DNA from: Polaromonas sp. 39-63-25
GTDB lineage: Bacteria; Pseudomonadota; Gammaproteobacteria; Burkholderiales; Burkholderiaceae_C
NCBI RefSeq assembly: GCF_002278925.1
Contig: NZ_NCJH01000017.1
Coordinates: 1 to 64,000 of the forward strand
DNA: 64,000 bases
Direction: 5' to 3'
The notes under the pieces were generated by a model. The model was not told the origin of the DNA. It saw only the letters and a list, made by a program, of their open reading frames with translations, and did no database searches. Of this stretch, positions 1 through 8,225 are shown one piece after another (position 1 is the first letter of the stretch; every line of letters begins with the position of its first letter). Made by a program: the position numbers and the translations under genes.

Positions 1-1642
1 CCCAGTCGCCAGGGGCGCTCTGCCTGAACAGCCGCGCTGAGCCGTACCACGGGCTGTCGCTTCGCCCCAGCAGCCAGCGCCAGTCCGGGCTGTAGGCCAG
101 CAGCAGCCACACTTCTTTGCCCATCGCCCCTGCCAGATGCGCCACGCTGGTGTCCACCGTGATCACCAGGTCCATCAACTCCACCACCGCGGCCGTGTCG
201 CTGAAGTCTTCGAACGAATCACCCAGGAAGGTCAGCCCGGGTGTGTTTGCAAGTGCCGCCCGGTCGTCCGGGCGCAGCTCTTTTTGCAGGCAGTAGTACT
301 GGGCATCGTCGCTGATCAGGGGGGTGATCTGCTGAAGACCCAAGGATCGGTTGTGGTCGTTCTGGTGGCCGGTGCTACCGCTCCATACCAGGCCGATGCG
401 GGGTTGGGTGCTGGCGCCCAGTCGTTCTTGCCATTGGGCTCGTTTTTTGGGCTCGCTGTGCAGGTAGGGCGCGCCGCTGATGTTGCCCAGATCGACCTTG
501 AACGCCAGCGGCAGGCTTAGCAGTGGGCAGTGGTAGTCAAAGTCGGGCAGGCGTTCTCCCCGCCCCAGCACCAGGCTGACACCTTCAAGGCCTTGAAGCA
601 GTGTCTTGAGTGCGGGCTGCACTTCGAGCACCACTCTGGCGCCCAGCGCCGCCACCTGTTTGGCGTAGCGGCAGAACTGAAGGGTGTCGCCCAAGCCTTG
701 TTCGGCGTGCAGCAGTATCGTCTTGCCCTGCAGCGGCTCTTTGCCCAGCCACAGGGGTTGGGAGAAGTTGCGAAGCTTGTCCTGGTTGAGCTTTCGCTTC
801 CAGCGCCATTCGTAGTTCTTCCAGCCCTGCGTAAAGTCACCCAGCAGCAGTTGGCACAGCGCTTCGTTCCAGTGCGCTTCGGCATAGTCGGGCTTGGCCC
901 GCCATGCTTTTTGATAACTTGCCAGCGCTTCCTGCGGACGCCCCAGCGCCAGCAAGGCCACGCCCCGATTGTTCAAAACTTCTGCATGGTCGGGACTGAC
1001 CTGCAGTGCGCGCTCATAACTTGCCAGCGCGTCTTCAACACGTTGAAGCCTTCGCCAGGCATTGCCACGATTGACAAGGGCATCCACAAAGTCCGGCTGA
1101 ATGTCCAACGCGCGACCGTAACTCTGAAGCGCCTCCTCCATTTTTCCCTGGGCTTGCAAAGCATTTCCCAAATCATTGAGTACGCCCACATGGTCAGGCC
1201 GGGTCCTGAGCGCCTGCTCAAACAAAACAACTGCATCAGCGTTGTCCTTGCGATGCGCAGCAATGGTCGCCAGCATCTGCAGCGCATCAAAGTGCCGGGG
1301 CTGCGCAGTCAGAATCTCCTTGTACAAAACCTCAGCCTTGGTCAGATCGCCTTTTTGATGCAGGGCCAAAGCGCTGGTCAGCTTGCCCGCCACGCCACGC
1401 GTGTCTGCAGCCGCGTTGTCTTTGTGTCGACCCAAGCGCAGCTTCAACGCCGCCCACACCTGAGTCAACACACCGGCCCAGTCGCCCGGGGCACTCTGCC
1501 TGAACAGCCGCACTGAGCCGTACCACGGGCTGTCGCTGCGTTCAAGCAACCAGCGCCAGTCCGGGCTGTAGGCCAGCAGCAGCCACACTTCTTTGCCCAT
1601 CGCCCCGGCCAGATGCGCCACGCTGGTGTCCACCGTGATCAC
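1..1642 (-). CDS. TPR / glycosyltransferase-like protein, second module; partial, runs off the window
   Basis: The minus strand is open without a stop from 1642 to base 1. It first encodes the C-terminal end of a heptosyltransferase-like (GT9-fold) domain, with VDTSVAHLAGAMG and PDWRWLL motifs. It then gives about five tetratricopeptide units (repeated ALxxYxxALxxxPDxxxxLNNxG) and a complete second GT-like domain with GLGDTLQFCRYA, IGLVWSGSTGHQND and VDTSVAHLAGAMG. The first part is the natural continuation of the gene at 1542-2900 but sits in another frame. So this is either the lower half of one long two-module gene broken by a deletion, or a separate gene whose start (for example ATG near 1600) lies inside old coding sequence. 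The role is inferred to be sugar transfer or protein glycosylation; the substrate is unknown. Confidence 0.6.
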   Translation of the reverse strand, partial: MITVDTSVAHLAGAMGKEVWLLLAYSPDWRWLLERSDSPWYGSVRLFRQSAPGDWAGVLTQVWAALKLRLGRHKDNAAADTRGVAGKLTSALALHQKGDLTKAEVLYKEILTAQPRHFDALQMLATIAAHRKDNADAVVLFEQALRTRPDHVGVLNDLGNALQAQGKMEEALQSYGRALDIQPDFVDALVNRGNAWRRLQRVEDALASYERALQVSPDHAEVLNNRGVALLALGRPQEALASYQKAWRAKPDYAEAHWNEALCQLLLGDFTQGWKNYEWRWKRKLNQDKLRNFSQPLWLGKEPLQGKTILLHAEQGLGDTLQFCRYAKQVAALGARVVLEVQPALKTLLQGLEGVSLVLGRGERLPDFDYHCPLLSLPLAFKVDLGNISGAPYLHSEPKKRAQWQERLGASTQPRIGLVWSGSTGHQNDHNRSLGLQQITPLISDDAQYYCLQKELRPDDRAALANTPGLTFLGDSFEDFSDTAAVVELMDLVITVDTSVAHLAGAMGKEVWLLLAYSPDWRWLLGRSDSPWYGSARLFRQSAPGDW

Positions 1643-2900
1643 CGGGCGTGTTTGCCAGCGCCTCCCGGTCGGCCGGGCGCAGCTCTTTTTGCAGGCAGTA
1701 GCAATCGGCCTGCTCGCTGAGCAGTCCCTGGATGTCCGTCAGCGCCAGGGATCGGGTGTGGTCGTTCTGGTGGCCGGTGCTGCCGCTCCACACCAGGCCG
1801 ATGCGCTTGTTGCGGCCAGGGCCCAGTCGCTCTTGCCAGGCCTGGCGTTTGTCCGGGTCGCTGTGCAGGTAGGGCTCGCCGCTGATGGTGCCCAGATCGA
1901 CCTTGAACGCCAGCGGCAGGCTCAGCAGCGGGCAGTGGTAGTCAACGTCGGGCAGACGCTCGCCGCGCCCCAGCACCAGGCTGACACCTTCCAGGTCTTG
2001 AAGCAGTGTCTTGAGCGCCGGCTGCACTTCGAGCACCACTCGCGCGCCCAGGGCCGCCACCTGCCTGGCGTAGCGGCAGAATTGAAGGGTGTCGCCCAGG
2101 CCTTGCTCGGCGTGCAGAAGTATCGTCTTGCCCGCCAACGACTCTTTGCCCAGCCACAGGGGTTGGCTGAAGTTGCGAAGCTTGTCCTGGTTGAGCTTTC
2201 GCTTCCAGCGCCATTCGTAGTTTTGCCAGCCCTGCGCAAAGTCGGCGCGGCCAAAATCCTCCAGCGCCTCCGCATGGCGGTTGAGGTCCTGCAAGGCGGC
2301 GCCCCGGTTGTTCAGTGCCTGGGCAAAGGCCGGACGGATCCGGAGCGCGCGGTCATAACTGTCCAGCGCCTCGGCATGGCGGTTCAGGGCCCGCAAGGCC
2401 GCACCGCGGTTGCTCAGCGCTTCAGCGTAGTCCGGCTTGAGTTTCAGTGCATGGTCGAAACTCTGCAGCGCCTCCGCCGGGCGCTTCAGCGCCCACAAGG
2501 CATTGCCGCGGTTGCTCAAGGCCTCTGCATAGTCAGGCCTGACCTGCAACGCGCGATCACAGCTGTCCAGCGCTTCCTGCGGCCGGTTCAGGTTCAGCAA
2601 GGCGGACCCCCGGTTGCTGAGCACGCTGGCATTCGCGGGATGGATCTTCAGTGCCAGCTCGAACAGAACCATGGCTTGCGCCGCATGGTTTCGTTGCACG
2701 GCCAGCGTTGCCAACAATTGCAGTGCATCAAAGTGCCGCGGCTGCGCCTGCAGGATTTCCTTGTACAGCACTTCCGCCTGATCGAGCTGCCCCTGCTGAT
2801 GCAGGGCCGCAGCCGCTTGCAGCTTCACGCCCAGGGGCTGGGCCACCATGGGCGCAAGCGCAGGCCCGGGCTGCGGTGAGGGAACTCTGCGGTGTTTCAT
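1542..2900 (-). CDS. TPR / glycosyltransferase-like protein, first module; frame broken near its 3' end
   Basis: 452 codons starting MKHRRVPSPQ. Residues about 30-230 form six TPR units with LSNRG and PDYAEAL repeats. The rest is a GT9-like domain with GLGDTLQFCRYA and IGLVWSGSTGHQND. After ...REALANTPG the frame goes wrong: compared with the second module, 71 nt (equivalent to 168-238) are missing at about 1643. The last 30 or so residues are therefore nonsense, and the conserved DTSVAHLAG motif is read in another frame. A second, in-frame loss is visible where the last TPR (HWNEALC...LLGDF in the sister module) is replaced by a short GRADF. The protein is probably inactive or altered, and could be annotated as a pseudogene. 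Confidence 0.65.
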   Translation of the reverse strand: MKHRRVPSPQPGPALAPMVAQPLGVKLQAAAALHQQGQLDQAEVLYKEILQAQPRHFDALQLLATLAVQRNHAAQAMVLFELALKIHPANASVLSNRGSALLNLNRPQEALDSCDRALQVRPDYAEALSNRGNALWALKRPAEALQSFDHALKLKPDYAEALSNRGAALRALNRHAEALDSYDRALRIRPAFAQALNNRGAALQDLNRHAEALEDFGRADFAQGWQNYEWRWKRKLNQDKLRNFSQPLWLGKESLAGKTILLHAEQGLGDTLQFCRYARQVAALGARVVLEVQPALKTLLQDLEGVSLVLGRGERLPDVDYHCPLLSLPLAFKVDLGTISGEPYLHSDPDKRQAWQERLGPGRNKRIGLVWSGSTGHQNDHTRSLALTDIQGLLSEQADCYCLQKELRPADREALANTPGDHGGHQRGASGRGDGQRSVAAAGLQPGLALVA

Positions 2901-2975
2901 TCACCCGGATTTTAGGTCGGGCCCGATGTGCAGGCGCTGGCCCAAGCGGGACACCCGACCGCCCCCCGGAGGGGT

Positions 2976-3758
2976 TTATCGCCGGGTGATCACCACGGAA
3001 CCGCCAGCGCCCCCGGCATCGTTGTTCTGGCCGCGCATGACATTGGAACTGCCTATGGTCATGGTGTAAGTGTCGGGATCGTAGTTGCCCGAACCCTGCA
3101 GGTAGACAGGATTGCTGCCCTTGATCGTGACGATGTTTCCGCGAACCGTGATCAGCGTGTTCTGCTGAACCTTCTTGGATTGGCCCTGATTGTTGGTGTA
3201 AGCCAGAACCATCACGCCCCGATAGACGCCGTTGCCGGACTTTTCGTTGACGCGCAAGGTTCCCCGGTAAGGAAATCCGGCTGATCCGGCATAGTCGACC
3301 TCCCAGTCACCCTGCATCTGGAATTCCGCGCTGGCCGCGTTGTTGTCCCTGGACCCGGAATCCTGGTCGGCCGAGGCCTTCGTGGCGTCACAGCCCCATG
3401 AACGGACCTTGCAGCTTGAGCCGCCCTTGGCCCGGCATTCCGACAATGCGCGCTGCTGGACGATGGAACTCGTCGCACCCGTTCCCCAACCGTAGGCATT
3501 GGAGCCCTTGGCCTGGTCTGCGGCGTAGGCGCCGCATTCGGCGCGGAAGCGCAGCACCACGGCGCAGTCTGAACCACACTCCCTCATCGCACGCTTCTCG
3601 GCCTGGTCGGACGTCGGGTGGTTGAAGGAGAATCCGTATTTTTCACCCTGCAGGCTGTCAATGGCCAGCGCGCCCGCGGCCATGGCCTGGGCCCCGGCAA
3701 ATGAAAGCAGCAAGGCAAAAGCGAGTCTGGCTGCGACAGCCTTGATTCCAGAAGTCAT
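2976..3758 (-). CDS. Secreted DUF4189-domain protein
   Basis: 260 aa. Residues 1-28 are a signal peptide (positively charged start, hydrophobic stretch, cut near AMAAG). Residues about 30-125 match the DUF4189 pattern: AIDS...YGFSFNH, repeated A..RA...CG..C.VV.RF...C.AYA, and paired cysteines that probably form disulfides in the periplasm. The C-terminal half (about 150-260) is beta-rich (WEVDYAG, GVYRGVMV, NIVTIKG), ends in a glycine-rich tail, and I do not recognise it. The start has an AGGA-type ribosome site 7 nt upstream. It is divergent from the ProQ gene. Function is unknown; an exported binding or envelope role is only inferred. Confidence 0.75.
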   Translation of the reverse strand: MTSGIKAVAARLAFALLLSFAGAQAMAAGALAIDSLQGEKYGFSFNHPTSDQAEKRAMRECGSDCAVVLRFRAECGAYAADQAKGSNAYGWGTGATSSIVQQRALSECRAKGGSSCKVRSWGCDATKASADQDSGSRDNNAASAEFQMQGDWEVDYAGSAGFPYRGTLRVNEKSGNGVYRGVMVLAYTNNQGQSKKVQQNTLITVRGNIVTIKGSNPVYLQGSGNYDPDTYTMTIGSSNVMRGQNNDAGGAGGSVVITRR

Positions 3759-3974
3759 GGTTGTTTCCTGTCAGAAATATTTTGAACACAAAGCGCAAAC
3801 AAACCGGCGTGCGCGGCAGGCCTGGCATGCGGCGATCCCTTCCCGCATGACAGGTCAAATTATGGATGCCCGGAGCAGCCAAAAACCAGAGGCTGACGAC
3901 AATTCAGCCCCCATGAACATGGGGTTTACACAGCGGGCGGGCCGTTTGGTTGACAATCACGGGTTGACCCCAAG

Positions 3975-4679
3975 ATGACCCCCATGACCATGACCCCTTC
4001 AGAAACAAGCGTTGCCCCCGGTGAAACCGTCCTGGCGGACGAGATCACGCCGGCCGGGCAGCCCTCCAGCGCGCCGGCAGGCGAGCCCACCCCTGCAGCG
4101 GGTCGTTCGCGTTCGGTGCAGCCCGTGCTGGAAAAGCTGTTCGAGCTGTACCCGCACCTCTTCGGCGCCAATTTCCTGCCGCTCAAGCTCGGCATTTTTC
4201 AGGAACTGCTGGCCGCGCACCCCGAACACTTCCAGCGCGACAGCCTCAAGGCGGCGCTGGGCATCCACACACGCTCCACGCGTTACCTGCAATGCGTGAC
4301 CGCCGGCAACAAGCGCCACGACCTGCAGGGCAATGCGGGTGACGACGTGGCGCCCGAACATGTCTACCTGTCACTGCTTGAACTGTTCCGCCGCCGCCAG
4401 GCCCGCGCCCGCGAGGACCTGCGGCCCAAATTCCGTGCACAGTTGATGGCCGCTTTCGAGGCCAGCGGCCTGACCCGCCAGGACTACCAGGCCCGGGTCC
4501 AGACCAATGACCTGGAGGCCACCGCCCTGCTCGAGGAAGCCTTTGCCGAGCGCGACCAGAAGCTGGCCAAACGCGAAGCACTGCGCCGCACGTTTGAAAG
4601 CAGTGGCAAGACCGCCGAGGAATTTGCCGACATGTACGGCCTCGACAAGCGCGAGCTCTTCGCGGCCATCAGGGCCTGA
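3975..4679 (+). CDS. proQ: ProQ/FinO-family RNA chaperone
   Basis: 234 aa. Residues about 1-45 are a proline/alanine-rich disordered tail. Residues about 50-150 are the ProQ/FinO fold, recognisable from LEKLFELYPHLF, PLKLGIFQELL, LKAALGIHTRSTRYL and the following basic NKRHDLQG. A charged helical C-terminal arm follows. Proteins of this family bind structured small RNAs and mRNA 3' ends and affect their stability. The C-terminal Tudor-like domain of E. coli ProQ is not obvious. Start choice is uncertain: in-frame ATG codons at 3975, 3984 and 3990 all lack a strong ribosome site. A small gene follows 19 nt downstream and may be co-transcribed. Confidence 0.8.
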   Translation: MTPMTMTPSETSVAPGETVLADEITPAGQPSSAPAGEPTPAAGRSRSVQPVLEKLFELYPHLFGANFLPLKLGIFQELLAAHPEHFQRDSLKAALGIHTRSTRYLQCVTAGNKRHDLQGNAGDDVAPEHVYLSLLELFRRRQARAREDLRPKFRAQLMAAFEASGLTRQDYQARVQTNDLEATALLEEAFAERDQKLAKREALRRTFESSGKTAEEFADMYGLDKRELFAAIRA

Positions 4680-4698
4680 CGATGGCCGGTGGCCGGGC

Positions 4699-4959
4699 AT
4701 GTCCGGGCAAGCGCAGATGAAGGCCTTGCCAGCCCTGACGCTCAGCAGGGTCAATGACGGCGTGTACCGCGTGCTCGCCGGTCCGGACCTCCACGTGGGC
4801 AACCTCAAGCTGATTGGGGGGCAGTGGAAGTTCAAGGCCATTGGTTACGGCGCCCAGGGTGAAGTTTTTCCCGGCGGCGGCCCCCTGACCGAGCGGCACA
4901 ACACCACCTTCGCGGCGCCCGACGAGGCCGTGATCACCGCCGTGCTGACCCCGCCCTGA
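4699..4959 (+). CDS. Small hypothetical protein downstream of proQ
   Basis: 86 codons from ATG 4699 (a second in-frame ATG is at 4717). The sequence contains GVYRVLAGPDLHVGNLKLIGGQWKFK and a C-terminal AVLTPP. It has no signal peptide, membrane helix or metal motif, and its composition suggests a small all-beta domain. It begins 19 nt after the proQ stop on the same strand, and codon usage matches the GC-rich surroundings, so it is likely translated with proQ. I do not recognise the family. A role linked to ProQ is only a neighbourhood inference. Confidence 0.55.
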   Translation: MSGQAQMKALPALTLSRVNDGVYRVLAGPDLHVGNLKLIGGQWKFKAIGYGAQGEVFPGGGPLTERHNTTFAAPDEAVITAVLTPP

Positions 4960-5019
4960 ATTCATGTCCAATAGGGGAATGGACCTCCCCTCCGACATCG
5001 GCCCGCAGGCCTTGCACCC

Positions 5020-6750
5020 ATGACCCCGGAAGCAGCACCCGGCTTCAATGCCCGCCTGTGGCGACGCTTCGTCGCGATCGCCCGGCCCTACTGGCTCGCG
5101 AATGAACGCTGGCGTTCCCGGGGGTTGCTGGCCCTGCTGATTTTGCTGTTGCTGGCGCAGACGGCCGTCAGCGTGCTGTTCAACCACGAGACCGGCGAGT
5201 TCACCTCGGCCCTGGCCGCCGGAGACACCGAACGCTTCTGGGCCTCGATCTGGCGCTACACGGCCATCCTCGTCGCGGCGGTTCCGCTCTATGGCCTGTA
5301 CTACTTCGTGCGCGACACCCTGGGCCTGCGCTGGCGCCGCTGGCTGACACACCACTTCCTGGCGCGCTATTTTCATCAGCGCGCCTACTACCGGCTCAAC
5401 GCCGTCGCCGGCATCGACAACCCCGACCAGCGCATTGCCGAGGACATCAACACCTTCACCCAGCAGTCGCTGTACTTCTCGATGATCGTGCTGGGCTCCT
5501 TCATCCAGCTGATCGCCTTTTCCGGTGTGTTGTGGTCCATTTCCCAAGGGCTGGTTTATTTCCTGATCGGTTATGCCGTGTTCAGCACCTGGTTCACCGG
5601 CTCGGTGTTCGGCAAGCGGCTGATCGGCCTGAATTTCCGCCAGCTGCAGCGCGAGGCAGATTTCCGTTTCAGCCTGGTGCGGGTGCGCGAACATGCAGAG
5701 CCGATCGCCTTTTACGACGGAGAAGCGCGCGAGATGTCGGCGCTGCAGCGTGTCTTCCAGGCGGCTTATGCCAACTTCCAGCAGGTGATTCGCTGGCAAT
5801 TCAAGCTCAACCTCTTCCAGTTCGCCCACAGCTTTCTGACGGTGGTGCTGCCTACCGTGATCATTGCAGGCGATGTGCTCTCCGGGAAGCTGGAGGTCGG
5901 CCGGGCTATCCAGGCCGCCGGCGCCTTCGCCGCCATCCTGAGTGCGCTGACGGTGATCGTCGAACACTTCGAGGGCCTGAGCCGCTTCTCGGCCGGGGTG
6001 GACCGGCTGCATGCCTTCTCGCAGGCGCTGGACGCCCAGGCCAACCAGCCCCCCGGGCCCGGCGATGACGCCCCGCCACAGATCAGCACCACACCCGGCT
6101 TTGCGCTGGCCCTGGACCGCCTGACGGTGCTCACGCCCAACCGGGAGCACCTGCTGGTTCAGGGGCTCACGCTGGCGGTCCCCCCGGGCGAAGGGCTGCT
6201 GATCGTCGGCGCCAGCGGCGCAGGCAAAAGCTCGCTGCTGCGGGTGATGGCCGGCTTGTGGAACACGGGCTCGGGCGAGGTGGTGCGCCCGGCCGGGCCG
6301 GACATGTTGTTCCTGCCCCAGCAGCCCTACCTGCCGCTGGGCGATCTGCGCTGCCAGCTGACCTACCCCCAGACCGATCGCGAAGTCTCGGACCAAGAGT
6401 TGCTGTCATGGCTGGACCGGGTGAACCTGCCGACGCTGGCGGAACGTTTCGGCGGCCTGGACGCCGAGCTGGACTGGGCCAAGGTGCTGTCCGTCGGCGA
6501 GCAACAGCGGCTGGCCTTCGCCCGCGCCCTGCTCGCCAAGCCGCGCTACCTGCTGCTCGACGAGGCCACCAGCGCGCTGGACGCGACCAACGAGGAGCGC
6601 CTGTACGGCCAGCTCGCCGGCCTGTCGATCACCCCTGTCAGCGTCAGCCACCACCAGGCACTTTTGAAGCACCACCACCAGGTGCTGGAGCTGCCCGGTA
6701 ACGCCAGCTGGACGCTGCATGCGGCGGCCACCTACCACTGGGCCCCCTAA
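5020..6750 (+). CDS. ABC transporter, fused permease and ATPase (SbmA/YddA, ABC_membrane_2 class)
   Basis: 576 aa. Residues about 30-330 are a six-helix exporter domain of the ABC_membrane_2 type (SbmA/BacA and peroxisomal ABCD relatives), with typical VLFNHETGEFTSAL and the EAA-like segment NPDQRIAEDI. Residues about 365-570 are the ATPase: Walker A GASGAGKSS at 397, signature LSVGEQQR at 490, Walker B YLLLDEATSALD at 510 and an H-loop in VSVSHH. One such chain homodimerises in the inner membrane. Relatives move peptides, vitamin B12-like compounds or fatty acyl substrates, so the cargo cannot be told from sequence. It lies 60 nt after the small hypothetical gene and is followed by a GNAT gene. 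Confidence 0.88.
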   Translation: MTPEAAPGFNARLWRRFVAIARPYWLANERWRSRGLLALLILLLLAQTAVSVLFNHETGEFTSALAAGDTERFWASIWRYTAILVAAVPLYGLYYFVRDTLGLRWRRWLTHHFLARYFHQRAYYRLNAVAGIDNPDQRIAEDINTFTQQSLYFSMIVLGSFIQLIAFSGVLWSISQGLVYFLIGYAVFSTWFTGSVFGKRLIGLNFRQLQREADFRFSLVRVREHAEPIAFYDGEAREMSALQRVFQAAYANFQQVIRWQFKLNLFQFAHSFLTVVLPTVIIAGDVLSGKLEVGRAIQAAGAFAAILSALTVIVEHFEGLSRFSAGVDRLHAFSQALDAQANQPPGPGDDAPPQISTTPGFALALDRLTVLTPNREHLLVQGLTLAVPPGEGLLIVGASGAGKSSLLRVMAGLWNTGSGEVVRPAGPDMLFLPQQPYLPLGDLRCQLTYPQTDREVSDQELLSWLDRVNLPTLAERFGGLDAELDWAKVLSVGEQQRLAFARALLAKPRYLLLDEATSALDATNEERLYGQLAGLSITPVSVSHHQALLKHHHQVLELPGNASWTLHAAATYHWAP

Positions 6751-6782
6751 GATGGCGACCCTTGATTGAACAGGAGAACAAT

Positions 6783-7214
6783 GTGCCGCTGGTCTGGACC
6801 CACCTCGTCGACAACATCGACTGGAACGAACTCTCCGCCCTTTACCTCGCGGCGCCGCTGGGGAACAAAAAGCCGGCCGACCTGAAAACCGTCTTCACGA
6901 ACAGCATGTTCCGGTGCTTCGTTCGCGAGGACGGCAAGCTGGTCGGGGTTGGCCGGGCGCTGGCCGATGGCGTGGACTGCGCCTACATCTGCGACATCGC
7001 TGTCTTGCCGAGTCATCAGGGCACCGGCCTGGGTAAAGAGATCGTCGGCAAACTCGTGGACCTGTCCCGTGGCCACCGGAAAATCATCCTCTACGCGGTT
7101 CCCGGCAAGGAAGGCTTCTACCGAAAACTGGGGTTCAGGCGCATGCGCACAGCCATGGCGATTTTTGAAAACCAGGCCTTGGCCACGGAGCGCGGCTATC
7201 TCGATGAAACGTGA
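6783..7214 (+). CDS. GNAT-family N-acetyltransferase
   Basis: 143 aa from GTG 6783, chosen because AGGAG at 6772-6776 stands six bases upstream. An in-frame TTG at 6762 would add seven residues. The GNAT core is visible: beta strands with GVGRALADGVDCAYICDIAVLP, followed by the acetyl-CoA pyrophosphate loop motif A HQGTGLGKEIV, and the late motif GFYRKLGFRRM. It transfers an acetyl group from acetyl-CoA to an amine; the acceptor is unknown. It is a complete single-domain member, 32 nt after the ABC transporter on the same strand. Confidence 0.85.
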   Translation: MPLVWTHLVDNIDWNELSALYLAAPLGNKKPADLKTVFTNSMFRCFVREDGKLVGVGRALADGVDCAYICDIAVLPSHQGTGLGKEIVGKLVDLSRGHRKIILYAVPGKEGFYRKLGFRRMRTAMAIFENQALATERGYLDET

Positions 7215-7245
7215 TCCGCGCCAGCGCGTTGGCGCCGGGAAGATG

Positions 7246-7305
7246 CATAAAATTGCTCTCCAGCCCTTTCTCCACGGGCGCAACCAGCTATCGAATCAAT
7301 AGCAA
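7246..7305 (-). repeat. Dispersed repeat family A, copy 1
   Basis: Read on the minus strand it gives GCTAT-N7-ATAGC followed by TGGTTGCGCCCGTGG, an A-rich link and GGGCTGGAG, then an AT-rich end. This is the same order as the copy at 16032. It fills the gap between the 3' ends of the GNAT and hydrolase genes. Confidence 0.7.
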
Positions 7306-7306
7306 C

Positions 7307-8173
7307 TCAGCCCGCCGCGTCGATGAATGCCGCCACCCGCTCCAGCTGATCGGGCACGTTGAGCGCCGGCGCATGGCCGCAGCCCTCAATCTCCACCACT
7401 TGCGTCAAGCCGGCCGCACCCGGCCCCCGCGTCAGCATCTCGGCGGTGGTGTCGCGCAGCACGAGGTCGGACTCCGCGCCACGCAGGCACAGGACCGGAA
7501 TCTTGAGCGCGTCGTAATGCTCCCAGATCAGGTAGTCGCCCGGGTGGTGGGTGAACTGCTGCACCATGGCCGGGTCGTAGTGCGGTGTCAGGCGGCCGTC
7601 GGGCAGGCGGCGCGCCGAGGTCTCGGTCATGCGGCGCCACTGGACGTCGCTGAGCCAGCCATAGGGCTTGTACACCTGCCGGAAGAAAGCTTCGAGCGCC
7701 AGCATGGTGTCAAAGGCCGGCGGGTTGCCGGCGTAGGACTTGATCCGCTCGACGGCTGGATCGGCAATCTGCGGCGCCGTGTCGTTGAGCACCAGGCTCT
7801 GGATGCGGCCTTTCATGGCGGGCTCGAACAGGCCGGACGCGCAGACCGTGCCGATGGCGCCGCCCATGGAGGTGCCGACCCAGTGCGCCTTGTCGATGTG
7901 CAGTTGCTCAAACAGATCAGCCGCAATACGCGCGTAAAACGCCAGCTGGTATTCGCCTTTCGGGTCGGGGCTCCACTGACTCAGGCCGCGTCCGATGGTG
8001 TCGGGGCAGATCACGCGGTAGCGGTCGCTCAGGTGCGCCGCCAGTTCGTCCATGTCGCGTCCGGTGCGGGCCAGCCCGTGCCAGGCGATGACGGTAGCGC
8101 TGTGCTGCGCTCCCCATTCGGTATAGTGGATCTCGCGCCCGGCGCAGGTCAAATACTCAGACGTGAATTGCAT
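7307..8173 (-). CDS. Alpha/beta-fold hydrolase
   Basis: 288 aa. The alpha/beta hydrolase core is complete: oxyanion-hole HG in AWHGLARTGRD, nucleophile elbow GTSMGG (Ser about residue 107), and a C-terminal catalytic His in GCGHAPAL after the strand IPVLCLRGAESD that supplies the acid. There is no signal peptide, so it is cytoplasmic. It is the last gene of the minus-strand block that begins with the sigma-54 regulator, 52 nt after the distal binding-protein gene. A role in hydrolysing the transported compound (ester, lactone or C-C cleavage product) is inferred from context only. Confidence 0.85.
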   Translation of the reverse strand: MQFTSEYLTCAGREIHYTEWGAQHSATVIAWHGLARTGRDMDELAAHLSDRYRVICPDTIGRGLSQWSPDPKGEYQLAFYARIAADLFEQLHIDKAHWVGTSMGGAIGTVCASGLFEPAMKGRIQSLVLNDTAPQIADPAVERIKSYAGNPPAFDTMLALEAFFRQVYKPYGWLSDVQWRRMTETSARRLPDGRLTPHYDPAMVQQFTHHPGDYLIWEHYDALKIPVLCLRGAESDLVLRDTTAEMLTRGPGAAGLTQVVEIEGCGHAPALNVPDQLERVAAFIDAAG

Positions 8174-8225
8174 GAAGCGGACTCTCTTGTTTAATCTGTT
8201 CGTCTCTGGGCGCGCGCCGCAGTGG

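Noticed and set aside
1593-1700. Programmed ribosomal frameshift at the TPR gene break
   Set aside because: No slippery heptamer or downstream pairing is apparent, and comparison with the sister module shows a plain 71-nt deletion.
530-2879. Long plus-strand reading frames opposite the TPR genes (328 and 428 codons)
   Set aside because: They are antisense shadows of GC-rich repeated coding sequence, with no recognisable domain; the minus strand reads as clear TPR and GT motifs.
4669-6396. A 575-codon minus-strand frame
   Set aside because: It lies wholly opposite the ABC transporter, whose Walker and signature motifs are intact on the plus strand.
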